64,000 nt of DNA from Symbiodinium natans (taxonomy: Eukaryota > Sar > Dinophyceae > Suessiales > Symbiodiniaceae): NCBI GenBank assembly GCA_905221605.1, contig CAJNDS010002324.1:649501-713500 (forward strand), given 5' to 3'. This document shows, in pieces, positions 30,984 to 38,304 of the stretch. Position 1 is the stretch's first letter. Each line of letters starts with the position of its first letter. The notes below the pieces were generated by a model, which saw only the letters and a list, made by a program, of their open reading frames with translations, was not told the origin of the DNA and searched no databases. The position numbers were made by a program, and so were the translations under genes.

Positions 30984-30990
30984 CCTTTAA
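30984..30990 (-). promoter_or_regulatory. TTAAAGG box, replication gene
   Basis: Reads CTTAAAGGGAAGG on the minus strand, 36 nt before the start codon at 30947. Same box as at 31379, 42755, 43580 and 43615. The spacing is longer than in those. Confidence 0.5.
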
Positions 30991-31061
30991 GCACCTTTGG
31001 GCAACGTTCTTTCTTGGCTGAGTGCCGTTATAAAGCAACTTAATATAATTACTACACTATA

Positions 31062-31352
31062 TTAAGCGGCTTCGTTCTTCGGGCATCCTATGACCCTCCG
31101 TTGCTGGAAGGCTTGACATCTCAAGGTATTGTGATGTTTCTGTAGCTTAGTTTTCTGAATCATTTTTAAGCAATATACACATTGAACACGACACATTATA
31201 TTGTTGCGGTAGTAGTTTTTAAAATATTCTGGGTCAGATGGTTTATTATTATATGTCCCGTCTGCATTTCTTCGCCATGGGGCACTCTTCCTTTGTTTAA
31301 CGAGCGTTTCTTCTGTGCTTGTTTCTTCTATGATTTCTGGCTGGGGGGTCAT
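31062..31352 (-). CDS. Small C2HC zinc-finger protein
   Basis: 96 residues. The C-terminal half contains CVYCLKMIQKTKLQKHHNTL followed by RC, a C-x2-C...H...C zinc-finger pattern of the kind common in giant viruses and PLVs. The N terminus is acidic and polar and probably disordered. A TTAAAGG box lies 26 nt upstream, grouping it with the replication gene rather than the virion genes. Role unknown; nucleic-acid binding is likely from the fold. Confidence 0.7.
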   Translation of the reverse strand: MTPQPEIIEETSTEETLVKQRKSAPWRRNADGTYNNKPSDPEYFKNYYRNNIMCRVQCVYCLKMIQKTKLQKHHNTLRCQAFQQRRVIGCPKNEAA

Positions 31353-31378
31353 TGCGGTTAAAGTAGTAACGCGGTAAG

Positions 31379-31385
31379 CCTTTAA
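31379..31385 (-). promoter_or_regulatory. TTAAAGG box
   Basis: Minus-strand CTTAAAGGCTTACCGCG, 26 nt before the start codon at 31352. The CG-containing tail resembles the boxes at 42755 and 43615. Confidence 0.55.
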
Positions 31386-31418
31386 GTGTATTTCATTTTT
31401 TTTACTCTTTAAATGCTT

Positions 31419-32228
31419 TTATGAGCTTACAGATTGAAGACTTGAACGCCTTGAACTGGTTCTGCTTCTTATGTATTCTATGGTTTCTTGACTTCTACGA
31501 GAACTAACAACGCTTTGAGGTGGGGTTGCTTCATCAACATATTCAATAGTCCTATCACTCCGAACAGAACTTTGAACTGTTTCGGGTGCTGATGAATGAA
31601 TGTGTTCGCTTAATGCTTCTTCTTCAACTGGCAATAATGCACTTCTGTTTGAACTTCTACGAGAACTTGATGATTCCGATGAAGGCTCATAAGATTTTTT
31701 AACATTCATAGGCAAGCTGTTATCGCTCTCTTCGCTCTCTTGTTGTTCAATGGGTGTTTCACGTTCTAAATCATCATCTTCAATTTGTTGCCTTCTGTTT
31801 CGCATTTCTTCTCTTTCTTCTTTGAACTCATCATCTCCAAACATGGCATCATAAACTCTTCGCATTACTGACTTTTTCTGTGGTTGTTCGCGTTCTCTTT
31901 CCCCGTCGCGTTCCTTTTCACTTATCTTTACGCTCTCTTCGCTTTCAATCTCGGGTTCTTCTTTAATTTCTTCTTCTGGTGTTCTCATACTTTCGCTTTC
32001 TGTTATACTTGGCGTTTCATTGAACGCATCTGTTTGTGTTCCCTTCTCTGGGTTTTCATTCAATAATAAGGTTTTCCTATCGTATTTCCCTAAATCAAAA
32101 TCATCAAAATCGACCTCATCTAATAATATCCCTTGTTGTGTTCTTCTTTGACGTTCTGGCAATATTCTTAATCTGCTTGTTCTCGCTTCTCGTTCAATTT
32201 GTTCAAAAGTCGGACGTAACCGTAACAT
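31419..32228 (-). CDS. Ser/Glu-rich virion-type protein with RPT motif
   Basis: 269 residues from the ATG at 32228 (MLRLRPTFEQIEREA). An upstream in-frame ATG at 32240 would leave only 4 nt to the TCTA box at 32245-32248, whereas the chosen start leaves 16 nt as in other late genes. The N-terminal LRPTFEQI is shared with the next gene (LRPTYDEL). The rest is highly charged and Ser/Arg-rich (SSSRRSSNRS, SSRRSS), so probably disordered and possibly phosphorylated or nucleic-acid-binding. No enzymatic motif. Position in the late block suggests a minor virion or assembly protein. Confidence 0.7.
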   Translation of the reverse strand: MLRLRPTFEQIEREARTSRLRILPERQRRTQQGILLDEVDFDDFDLGKYDRKTLLLNENPEKGTQTDAFNETPSITESESMRTPEEEIKEEPEIESEESVKISEKERDGEREREQPQKKSVMRRVYDAMFGDDEFKEEREEMRNRRQQIEDDDLERETPIEQQESEESDNSLPMNVKKSYEPSSESSSSRRSSNRSALLPVEEEALSEHIHSSAPETVQSSVRSDRTIEYVDEATPPQSVVSSRRSQETIEYIRSRTSSRRSSLQSVSS

Positions 32229-32244
32229 ATAATATAACATAAGA

Positions 32245-32248
32245 TAGA
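32245..32248 (-). promoter_or_regulatory. TCTA box
   Basis: TCTA on the minus strand in AT-rich context, 16 nt before the start codon at 32228. Confidence 0.5.
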
Positions 32249-32283
32249 TTTTGTTAATTTATTTTAGATAAATTAAGAAATTC

Positions 32284-32310
32284 TTCAATTTGAAAAATTG
32301 AGCAATTTGT
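32284..32310. terminator. Hairpin in intergenic spacer
   Basis: CAATTTGAAAAATTG forms a short hairpin between two minus-strand genes. It is placed to terminate the upstream gene that stops at 32320. Confidence 0.35.
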
Positions 32311-32319
32311 TTTATATGC

Positions 32320-33096
32320 TCAAACTGGTAAAAAAGATTTGGCTAATGCCGTTGCTCCTGCTTTTGCTAATGTTTCTACTCCTGCCTTTGCTCCACTTAC
32401 TAATATGTTTGCTGTGCTTGATGAACTTGTTGAAGGTTGTATTTCTGTTGTTGGGGTTTGTTTGCCTCTAATTCTTTTTGATACTTTGCTTAGTCTAACT
32501 CCTCTCGCATCTCTTGAAGGTGGCACACTTTCTAACGGTGGCATTTCATCGTCATCATCTTCTTCTAATTCATCTTCTAAAATTACACCGTCTGGTATTT
32601 CTTGGTCTCCCACTTCTCTTAATTCACTACTTGCTTCATTAGCTGTTGATGATGACGTATTCCTAATAAATTGGTTGTGTCGTTCTAATTCTGCTCTTAT
32701 TGCGTCAATCTGTTCTATGGCTAAACTTGGAACTTCACTTTCCGAAGGCGTTGAACCTACATCTAAAAATGGTGTTGTTGCACCACTTGGCATTGATGAA
32801 CTTACTGACGTCTGAGCGTTTAGCATTCCTACCGATGTCCCTCTTGCTATTGCCGTTTGTCTCAGTTGTGTTTGTCTCATTTCTTCTTTTAATTTGTCTT
32901 CTTCTTGCTTCTTCAATCCCAAAAAATCATCGTTATCTAACTGACTACCGAACTGATTATTACGAAATAATGTAGCTCTTCTGTCAATTATTTTTTCAAT
33001 TGGTGGTCTGTTAGGGTCGCCTTGGCTTTCAATCATACCGACTAACTCGTCGTATGTTGGACGTAATTTTAATTCTGATTTTAATGTTTTAATCAT
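32320..33096 (-). CDS. Virion-type protein with RPT motif and hydrophobic tail
   Basis: 258 residues. The N terminus carries LRPTYDELVGMI, matching the LRPTFEQI of the preceding gene, so the two share a module. A polar, acidic middle (LEEDDDDEMPPLE) leads to an Ala/Val/Leu-rich C terminus (KAGVETLAKAGATALAKSFL) that looks amphipathic and could interact with membranes, in the style of capsid lytic proteins. That role is inference. A TCTA box lies 11 nt upstream. Confidence 0.7.
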   Translation of the reverse strand: MIKTLKSELKLRPTYDELVGMIESQGDPNRPPIEKIIDRRATLFRNNQFGSQLDNDDFLGLKKQEEDKLKEEMRQTQLRQTAIARGTSVGMLNAQTSVSSSMPSGATTPFLDVGSTPSESEVPSLAIEQIDAIRAELERHNQFIRNTSSSTANEASSELREVGDQEIPDGVILEDELEEDDDDEMPPLESVPPSRDARGVRLSKVSKRIRGKQTPTTEIQPSTSSSSTANILVSGAKAGVETLAKAGATALAKSFLPV

Positions 33097-33107
33097 ATAC
33101 GTAAAGT

Positions 33108-33111
33108 TAGA
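33108..33111 (-). promoter_or_regulatory. TCTA box
   Basis: Minus-strand AATCTAACTTT, 11 nt before the start codon at 33096. Confidence 0.5.
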
Positions 33112-33180
33112 TTTTAATTTTATTCATAAAATTAAAATATAACGGAACAGATTTATGTAATAAATCTCTTTATTTTAGAT

Positions 33181-33501
33181 TTAAATTATTTCTTTCATTA
33201 TAGTTTTTAATTCATCTTGGCGTTTCATCAGTTCCTCTTTCGTTCTTACTGGCATTGATGGTCTCTCTAATTGTCTATTAATATCATCTAACTGACCTTG
33301 ATATATTGACTTCTTCTGATGTTTTATCCAATCGTTCCTTAACGCTACGTTCTTAGCTCTGTTTTCCGCTTCTTCTATTCTTAACTTCATGTCTTCGAGT
33401 TCTTTCTTCCGACTTGCTACTCCGATTGATTCTTCTAAATCGTAATATTGTTCTACCATAGGCATACGTCTCATCTCTGGTTTGCTCTTAAAAATGCTCA
33501 T
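33181..33501 (-). CDS. Small coiled-coil protein
   Basis: 106 residues, rich in Lys, Glu and Arg with heptad-like spacing over most of its length (KKELEDMKLRIEEAENRA). A TCTA box 14 nt upstream and its position between virion-type genes suggest a late structural or assembly role. No family recognised. Confidence 0.65.
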   Translation of the reverse strand: MSIFKSKPEMRRMPMVEQYYDLEESIGVASRKKELEDMKLRIEEAENRAKNVALRNDWIKHQKKSIYQGQLDDINRQLERPSMPVRTKEELMKRQDELKTIMKEII

Positions 33502-33515
33502 ATTATATTCAATAG

Positions 33516-33519
33516 TAGA
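33516..33519 (-). promoter_or_regulatory. TCTA box
   Basis: Minus-strand TTATCTACTATTG, 14 nt before the start codon at 33501. Confidence 0.5.
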
Positions 33520-33539
33520 TAATAATTATTAAATATAAT

Positions 33540-34133
33540 TTAAAACATGCTTGTTTTAAACCTTGCTATTTTCTCGGCTTTCTCTTGTTGCTTCAATTTC
33601 TTCATTTCGTTGTATGACTGTTGTAATAGCTCGCTTGCTGTTAATTGTCGCTCTGGCTGTTTCATGACGACGGGTTGTTTTGGCATTGCTTTAGTTTTCA
33701 CTTCAATGTCTTCGCTATGTTGTATTATTTCGTTTTCTTTGTTTTGATATTTGCTTTTCATTTCTTCCTGTATTTCTTTTCTCATCTGTTCCTTCAGTTT
33801 AGACCCATACGAGTTTTTCTGTTTATTAACGGGCAATGTTTCCGAAGGCTGACCTTTACAATTTCTCGGATGCGAATGTTTTAAGCTCTTGGGTAACATC
33901 TTTTTATCACAGTCGGGACAATTTACCATCTCTACGACCTTTACTGTTCTCGGTAGTTTTTTCGCCGTTGCTTTTGGTTTCGGTTTCTCTTCCGCTTCTT
34001 CTTGCTTTGCTTCCTCTTGTTTAATTTCTTGTGTGGGTTGTGGTTCGGTCGCTTCTTCAATAATATTTTCAACCACCTTTTCATTTGCTTCTTCATTTTG
34101 ACTTTCTTGAACTTCATTATTAATCGTTTCCAT
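33540..34133 (-). CDS. Glu-rich protein with zinc-binding motif
   Basis: 197 residues. An acidic Glu/Gln-rich N terminus is followed by a Lys/Pro patch (KPKPKATAKKLPRTVK) and a compact zinc-finger-like element, CPDCDKKMLPKSLKHSHPRN followed by C. The C-terminal half is Lys/Glu-rich with a coiled-coil tendency (ASELLQQSYNEMKKLKQQEK). A TCTA box lies 10 nt upstream. It is probably a virion or DNA-associated late protein; function not assigned. Confidence 0.7.
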   Translation of the reverse strand: METINNEVQESQNEEANEKVVENIIEEATEPQPTQEIKQEEAKQEEAEEKPKPKATAKKLPRTVKVVEMVNCPDCDKKMLPKSLKHSHPRNCKGQPSETLPVNKQKNSYGSKLKEQMRKEIQEEMKSKYQNKENEIIQHSEDIEVKTKAMPKQPVVMKQPERQLTASELLQQSYNEMKKLKQQEKAEKIARFKTSMF

Positions 34134-34143
34134 ATATTCTATA

Positions 34144-34147
34144 TAGA
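34144..34147 (-). promoter_or_regulatory. TCTA box
   Basis: Minus-strand TTTCTATATAGAA, 10 nt before the start codon at 34133. The site is palindromic. Confidence 0.5.
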
Positions 34148-34163
34148 AATTTTATATGTTATT

Positions 34164-35000
34164 TTAACCTTTAAAAAATGTTATCGTGAATGAAACATCC
34201 ACCTCGTTTAAATTAATATTTTGGTTAAGATGGTCGGTTAGCTTAAAATTTAGTCTTCTTAATAATTTGTTTGAGACGTCAATATAATCAACAACGCTCA
34301 ACTCGGAATCATTAATGACTCCTAAGTAAGGAACATTAACGGGAATCTTTTTAATAATACTTGAGTTACCCGCTACTGTTAATTGGTTATAGTTGCTAAT
34401 TTCATTACAATGCAAATAAACATTTTTAACAGGTGTTAAATCAATAAAATTAGTTGTATAAGGTGCTACATTAGTATAAGCGTCGGTTGCTGGGGTTGTG
34501 TTACCAATCACGCGGTTTAATGAATATAAGTTATTAACATCAACGAGGTCACTAAACAAATTTGCCACTGGCGCAACTTCCCCATCAGTGAGAAGAACAA
34601 AAATAACTGTTGCATAATTAGAACTGATTGTAAATTTGTTAGTTGATGTGTTGTAACTTAAAGAATATGTGTTAGGTCTGTCGTTTGTATCCACTAATAG
34701 ATTAATCGCTATTTGTATGGTTTGTGCTAAATCTACCGCTGTATAATTACCTTCGGGAATTGTTACTTTACGATAAGTAACACCCGCTATAACACCAGGG
34801 GGTATAACTTGATGTCTCCAATAAATATTGTTATTTGTGCTGTTTATTGAATACCAAGAATGCGGAATACTTACCTCATGTATTTGACATAACATATTAT
34901 CTTCGAGTTGAACAGTTTCAGGCAAGTCTATCGTAAATTCGGACGAAGTGCCATTGACTTTATAACTACTATCGATATATACCTTTTTGAACTTCAACAT
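34164..35000 (-). CDS. Minor capsid protein (penton, jelly-roll type)
   Basis: 278 residues. The opening FKKVYIDSSYKVNGTSSEFT and the following DLPETVQLEDNMLCQIHEVS, then IPHSWYSINSTNNNIYW and VTIPEGNYTAVDL, are the hallmark pattern of the minor capsid (penton) protein of polinton-like viruses. These are beta-rich proteins that occupy the capsid vertices. The rest is beta-rich with no catalytic motif. It is divergently transcribed from the lipase-like gene, with about 40 nt of AT-rich sequence between the starts; no TCTA box is seen there. With the major capsid and ATPase it completes the PLV morphogenesis set. Confidence 0.9.
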   Translation of the reverse strand: MLKFKKVYIDSSYKVNGTSSEFTIDLPETVQLEDNMLCQIHEVSIPHSWYSINSTNNNIYWRHQVIPPGVIAGVTYRKVTIPEGNYTAVDLAQTIQIAINLLVDTNDRPNTYSLSYNTSTNKFTISSNYATVIFVLLTDGEVAPVANLFSDLVDVNNLYSLNRVIGNTTPATDAYTNVAPYTTNFIDLTPVKNVYLHCNEISNYNQLTVAGNSSIIKKIPVNVPYLGVINDSELSVVDYIDVSNKLLRRLNFKLTDHLNQNINLNEVDVSFTITFFKG

Positions 35001-35042
35001 TATTAATTAATTGATAAAATAATTTTATAAGTTTATTATATT
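35001..35042. promoter_or_regulatory. Divergent AT-rich promoter region
   Basis: The 42-nt spacer between the divergent minor capsid and lipase-like genes. It contains ATTAATTAATT and TTTTATAAG but neither TCTA nor TTAAAGG. Confidence 0.4.
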
Positions 35043-35684
35043 ATGCACAAACATAAAAGAAGAAATGAAGGTATATTATACGAAGCGCCTAATACAAGAA
35101 ATAAGATTAATGACGAAGTTAGGGAAGAATTAGCAGGAACCGAAACGTTTTTAACCGATACACAAGGTTTAAGATTAGCATATGAAAACCCAGAAGGGAT
35201 TTATCAAAATGGTTCTATTTTATACATAGCAGGAACTAAAAGCGGGAGAGATGTTTATGATGACTTAAAATTACCATTGTATCAAACACAACAAACAAAA
35301 AGATATAAGGACGTTGATAAATTCATTAAAGACGGAACTATACAAGTTGATGGTAAAAAACTCACAGGTATTACTGATATAATAAGCCATAGCTTAGGGT
35401 CGGCGGTGGGACAACAAATTAATAATGATTATGGTAATATTTTTAGAAGTAGAAGTTACGGTTCGCCTTTTGTTTCAGGACAACGCCCAGAAGACACAGG
35501 AACAAACCTAAGAATAAGAAAAGCGGGTGACGTTGTTAGTATGTTCGATAAAGGCAGTTTAACATTAAACAGAGGAACGTTAGACCCTTTACAAAATCAT
35601 TCATATCAAGATATAGGCAATGTTCATAATAAAGCGGGGAATTTACCAATAACGCAAGAAGAATTTATGGAACAATTTAATTAA
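35043..35684 (+). CDS. Lipase-like alpha/beta hydrolase
   Basis: 213 residues with the order of a class 3 lipase core: strand SILYIAGTKS, nucleophile elbow ISHSLGSA with S117, the YGSPF segment, D163 in KAGDVVSMFD and H186 in NHSYQD. The usual G-x-S-x-G elbow is S-H-S-L-G, so the first Gly is replaced. Lipase-like genes are known in PLVs, where a role in membrane passage or virion maturation has been proposed; neither can be shown here. It starts 42 nt from the divergent minor capsid gene. No signal peptide. Confidence 0.75.
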   Translation: MHKHKRRNEGILYEAPNTRNKINDEVREELAGTETFLTDTQGLRLAYENPEGIYQNGSILYIAGTKSGRDVYDDLKLPLYQTQQTKRYKDVDKFIKDGTIQVDGKKLTGITDIISHSLGSAVGQQINNDYGNIFRSRSYGSPFVSGQRPEDTGTNLRIRKAGDVVSMFDKGSLTLNRGTLDPLQNHSYQDIGNVHNKAGNLPITQEEFMEQFN

Positions 35685-35703
35685 TTTCTCAATACTATTA
35701 ATA

Positions 35704-35898
35704 ATGTTTGCATATAAAACAACATCATACGAGAAGGTGGAGAAGCCGAAGCCCGATAAAAAGTTTAAGCAGAACAGCTACGAGGAAATACGAAAAATCG
35801 TAGAGGATGGCGGAGAGATGAAACTGAAAGAGACCATTAAAGCAAAGAAAGACAATAATAAAACCGAAAATAAAATTAAGTTTAATTTATTTGATTAA
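35704..35898 (+). CDS. Small Lys-rich protein
   Basis: 64 residues, nearly one third Lys, with Glu and Asn (KPKPDKKFKQNSYEEIRKIV). It lies 19 nt after the lipase-like gene and 44 nt before the major capsid gene. Possibly a small DNA-binding or core protein; no family recognised. Confidence 0.6.
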   Translation: MFAYKTTSYEKVEKPKPDKKFKQNSYEEIRKIVEDGGEMKLKETIKAKKDNNKTENKIKFNLFD

Positions 35899-35921
35899 AT
35901 TTATTATAAAAATATTAATTA

Positions 35922-35925
35922 TCTA
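35922..35925 (+). promoter_or_regulatory. TCTA box, major capsid gene
   Basis: AATTATCTAATCATAAATAT, with TCTA ending 17 nt before the start codon at 35943. Confidence 0.55.
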
Positions 35926-35942
35926 ATCATAAATATATAAGT

Positions 35943-37385
35943 ATGGAAACGTTCGCACCCGAAGATATCCTTATTGATAATTTAAGCTTTAAATTAAACA
36001 AAGGTAGTTCATACATTCAAGACCGCCGAAGCGTCTCATTCTGGCCGACTGGTTCAAATATCTATAAAAGCAATAGTGGTAACCGTGTATTGAAATTTTC
36101 ATTAAACGGAGAAGATAATACATGGTTAGACCCTCAATCGGTTCGCATTTTCTTTACATTACAAAACTTAGACCTTGGCGATTATGATAATAAACTTCGT
36201 CCATTATCACCCGCTTATTCTTTCTTCAGACGAATGCGAATTATTGCTGGTAATCAAGTTGTTGAAGACTTTGATAATTATAACCGAGTTCATCATATGT
36301 TCTCTAAAATGATGTCTGCAGGAGCACGAAAAGACGAAGCAAACGAATCCTTCGGATATAGATACGATGACGAAGTAAGAACATTATATGCCGACGGAGT
36401 AACACCCGAATTAAAATATGAAGTTAACGGTTATAATTGCCAAGGATTTAAAAACAAAATGACAGTTTGTTTCAAACCATTATGTGGCCTCTTTTCACAA
36501 TTTAAATATTTACCATTAAAATATATGGGAAACTTAACAATCGAATTAGAACTCGTGACGAATGCAACCGATTGTATTATTGATTATAATGATGATACCG
36601 CGAACACTGCCGTAGGCAATCGTTTCGTAAATAATGTTAATCCCGCAGACGCGGGACAAGAAAACGCAAGATACAGAAATACAAGTATTCAATGGGAAAT
36701 CAATAACGCTCGTGTTGTTTGCGATGTTTGCACCCTTGATAATAATTTGAATAATGAATATGTTAAGCATCTGTTAGAAGGAAAAGGATTACCCATTACT
36801 TATACCACTTATATTACTCAATCACAAGCATTAACAGGAAACGACAATTTTAGCGTTCAAGTTATTCGTTCAGTATCTAAATTAGTAGCATCGTTTGTTA
36901 CATTTTACAAGAGCGGAGACCCAAGCACAGGTTTTGAATACTGCGATAAAGAGTTCTGTCGCTTCTATCATCCACAACAGGCATCGTTTCCCGCAAACGA
37001 AGGAATATATGACCCCGATTTGGATTTAGAATTTCAGATTCAATTAGGTTCTAAATTGTATCCAGAATACCCATGTGCTTCGATTACCGAGTGCTACTAT
37101 CATTTACGAAAGGCATTAAATCTACCAATGTTTCACCAACATAGTTTATCAATTGATTTTAAACAATATAGAGACCGTCAATTTGTGTTTGCCTTTAGCT
37201 TTGAAAAAGTGCCAGATAGCAGTTATACAGGAATTAATACACGTGCAGGGCAACAAATGTTATTAAAAGTTAAACCCGCCAACGCTTCAATAACTAATAC
37301 GAATATGCCAGATAGTGTTTATTTAACATTACTCTCGGAACAAATATTAGAAATAAAAGACCTCGGTTTGAAAGTTTTTGACTGA
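35943..37385 (+). CDS. MCP: Major capsid protein (double jelly-roll)
   Basis: 480 residues, the usual size for PLV capsid proteins. Recognisable features are the N-terminal SFWPTGSNIYKSNSGNRVLK, the LRPLSPAYSFFRRMRIIAG strand pair early in the first jelly roll, a CFKPLCGLFSQFKYLPLKYM strand with GNLTIELELV, and a second roll with DFKQYRDRQFVFAFSFEKVP. It forms the trimeric capsomers of an icosahedral shell. A TCTA box precedes it and it is followed by the GIY-YIG gene 49 nt later. Assigned by pattern; a profile search against PLV capsid proteins would fix the lineage. Confidence 0.93.
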   Translation: METFAPEDILIDNLSFKLNKGSSYIQDRRSVSFWPTGSNIYKSNSGNRVLKFSLNGEDNTWLDPQSVRIFFTLQNLDLGDYDNKLRPLSPAYSFFRRMRIIAGNQVVEDFDNYNRVHHMFSKMMSAGARKDEANESFGYRYDDEVRTLYADGVTPELKYEVNGYNCQGFKNKMTVCFKPLCGLFSQFKYLPLKYMGNLTIELELVTNATDCIIDYNDDTANTAVGNRFVNNVNPADAGQENARYRNTSIQWEINNARVVCDVCTLDNNLNNEYVKHLLEGKGLPITYTTYITQSQALTGNDNFSVQVIRSVSKLVASFVTFYKSGDPSTGFEYCDKEFCRFYHPQQASFPANEGIYDPDLDLEFQIQLGSKLYPEYPCASITECYYHLRKALNLPMFHQHSLSIDFKQYRDRQFVFAFSFEKVPDSSYTGINTRAGQQMLLKVKPANASITNTNMPDSVYLTLLSEQILEIKDLGLKVFD

Positions 37386-37398
37386 TTTTGAGATATAT

Positions 37399-37405
37399 TT
37401 AAAGA
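37399..37405 (+). promoter_or_regulatory. TTAAAGA box
   Basis: TTAAAGACATATT, 29 nt before the start codon at 37435. The identical 13-mer occurs at 41998. Confidence 0.45.
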
Positions 37406-37413
37406 CATATTAA

Positions 37414-37429
37414 CTAATAATATTATTAG
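37414..37429. terminator. 16-bp perfect palindrome
   Basis: CTAATAATATTATTAG lies between the major capsid and GIY-YIG genes. It could terminate the capsid transcript or serve as a binding site. Confidence 0.4.
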
Positions 37430-37434
37430 GTAAT

Positions 37435-38265
37435 ATGCCTTCAAAACCGATTGATTACAGTAATACATACTTTTATAAGATTGTATGTAAGGATATAAAT
37501 ATACAAGATTGTTATGTAGGTCACACAACAGACTTTACGAAAAGAAAATCACAGCATAAATCAAAATGTTATGATGAAAACGACAGACATTTCAATATTT
37601 ATCTGTATCAGTTTATTCGCGAAAATGGGGGATGGGAAAATTGGGATATGATAAATATTAAGACAACGAAATGTAAAGATAGTTTAGAAGCAAAAAGTAT
37701 TGAACGCGATTTTTCTGAAAAACTAAAAGCAACACTAAATATCAGAAGACCTATTAGAACCAATGAAGAGAAAGCAGAAAGTAAAAAGATATGGAGAGAC
37801 AATAACCCCGAATACAACAAGCAATATTACCAAGACCATAAAGAAGAACATAACGCATATGGTAAGCAATACAGAGAAGACCACAAGGAGGAAATTAAAG
37901 AATATAAGAAGAAACACTATGAAGAGAACAAAGACGAGATATTAGCAAAACAAAAAGAAAGATACGAAGATAACAAAGAAGTAATTTTAGAAAGAAATAA
38001 GAAGTGGAGAGACGAACACCAAGAAGAACAGAAAGACTACCACAAAACATATCGTGAAAACAATAAGGAAGCAGTAGCAGAAAGAAAAAAGAAATGTGTA
38101 GAGAAAAAGAAAGACGAGTATTTACAGAAGAAGCGTGACTATTACCAAAGTAAAAAAGAAAAGCAATTATGCGAATGTGGTTCAATGGTTAGTTCATTTG
38201 AGAAATCAAGACACCTTAAATCACAAAAACATCAAACATATCTAAAACAACAACAAGAAATTTAA
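37435..38265 (+). CDS. GIY-YIG endonuclease with Lys/Glu repeats and zinc finger
   Basis: 276 residues. The GIY-YIG core is at the N terminus: TYFYKIVCKD (Y14-K15-I16 in place of GIY) and CYVGHTTDF (Y27-V28-G29), with a conserved R37 and a catalytic Glu candidate in LEAKSIERDFS (E90). The middle is a degenerate repeat on the theme YxxxHKEExxxYxKxYRE, likely a long charged helix. The C terminus holds a CxC...H...H finger (LCECGSMVSS then RHLKSQKH). GIY-YIG proteins of this build are frequent in giant viruses and PLVs; they may act in recombination or as homing nucleases. The upstream box is of the TTAAAG class. Confidence 0.88.
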   Translation: MPSKPIDYSNTYFYKIVCKDINIQDCYVGHTTDFTKRKSQHKSKCYDENDRHFNIYLYQFIRENGGWENWDMINIKTTKCKDSLEAKSIERDFSEKLKATLNIRRPIRTNEEKAESKKIWRDNNPEYNKQYYQDHKEEHNAYGKQYREDHKEEIKEYKKKHYEENKDEILAKQKERYEDNKEVILERNKKWRDEHQEEQKDYHKTYRENNKEAVAERKKKCVEKKKDEYLQKKRDYYQSKKEKQLCECGSMVSSFEKSRHLKSQKHQTYLKQQQEI

Positions 38266-38288
38266 TATAACATTCTAATAATAATATA

Positions 38289-38292
38289 TCTA
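38289..38292 (+). promoter_or_regulatory. TCTA box, fibre gene
   Basis: ATATATCTAATTATTATTAT; TCTA ends 12 nt before the start codon at 38305. A second TCTA lies about 18 nt further upstream. Confidence 0.5.
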
Positions 38293-38304
38293 ATTATTAT
38301 TATA

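Noticed and set aside
32339-32815. 158-codon plus-strand frame opposite a late gene
   Set aside because: Shadow of the minus-strand gene at 32320-33096, which has a promoter box and the shared LRPT motif.
35943-37385. Classification as a classic virophage (Lavidaviridae) instead of a PLV
   Set aside because: The capsid and penton patterns look PLV-like and no virophage-type maturation protease was seen; the TCTA boxes alone do not decide. Left open to a phylogeny.
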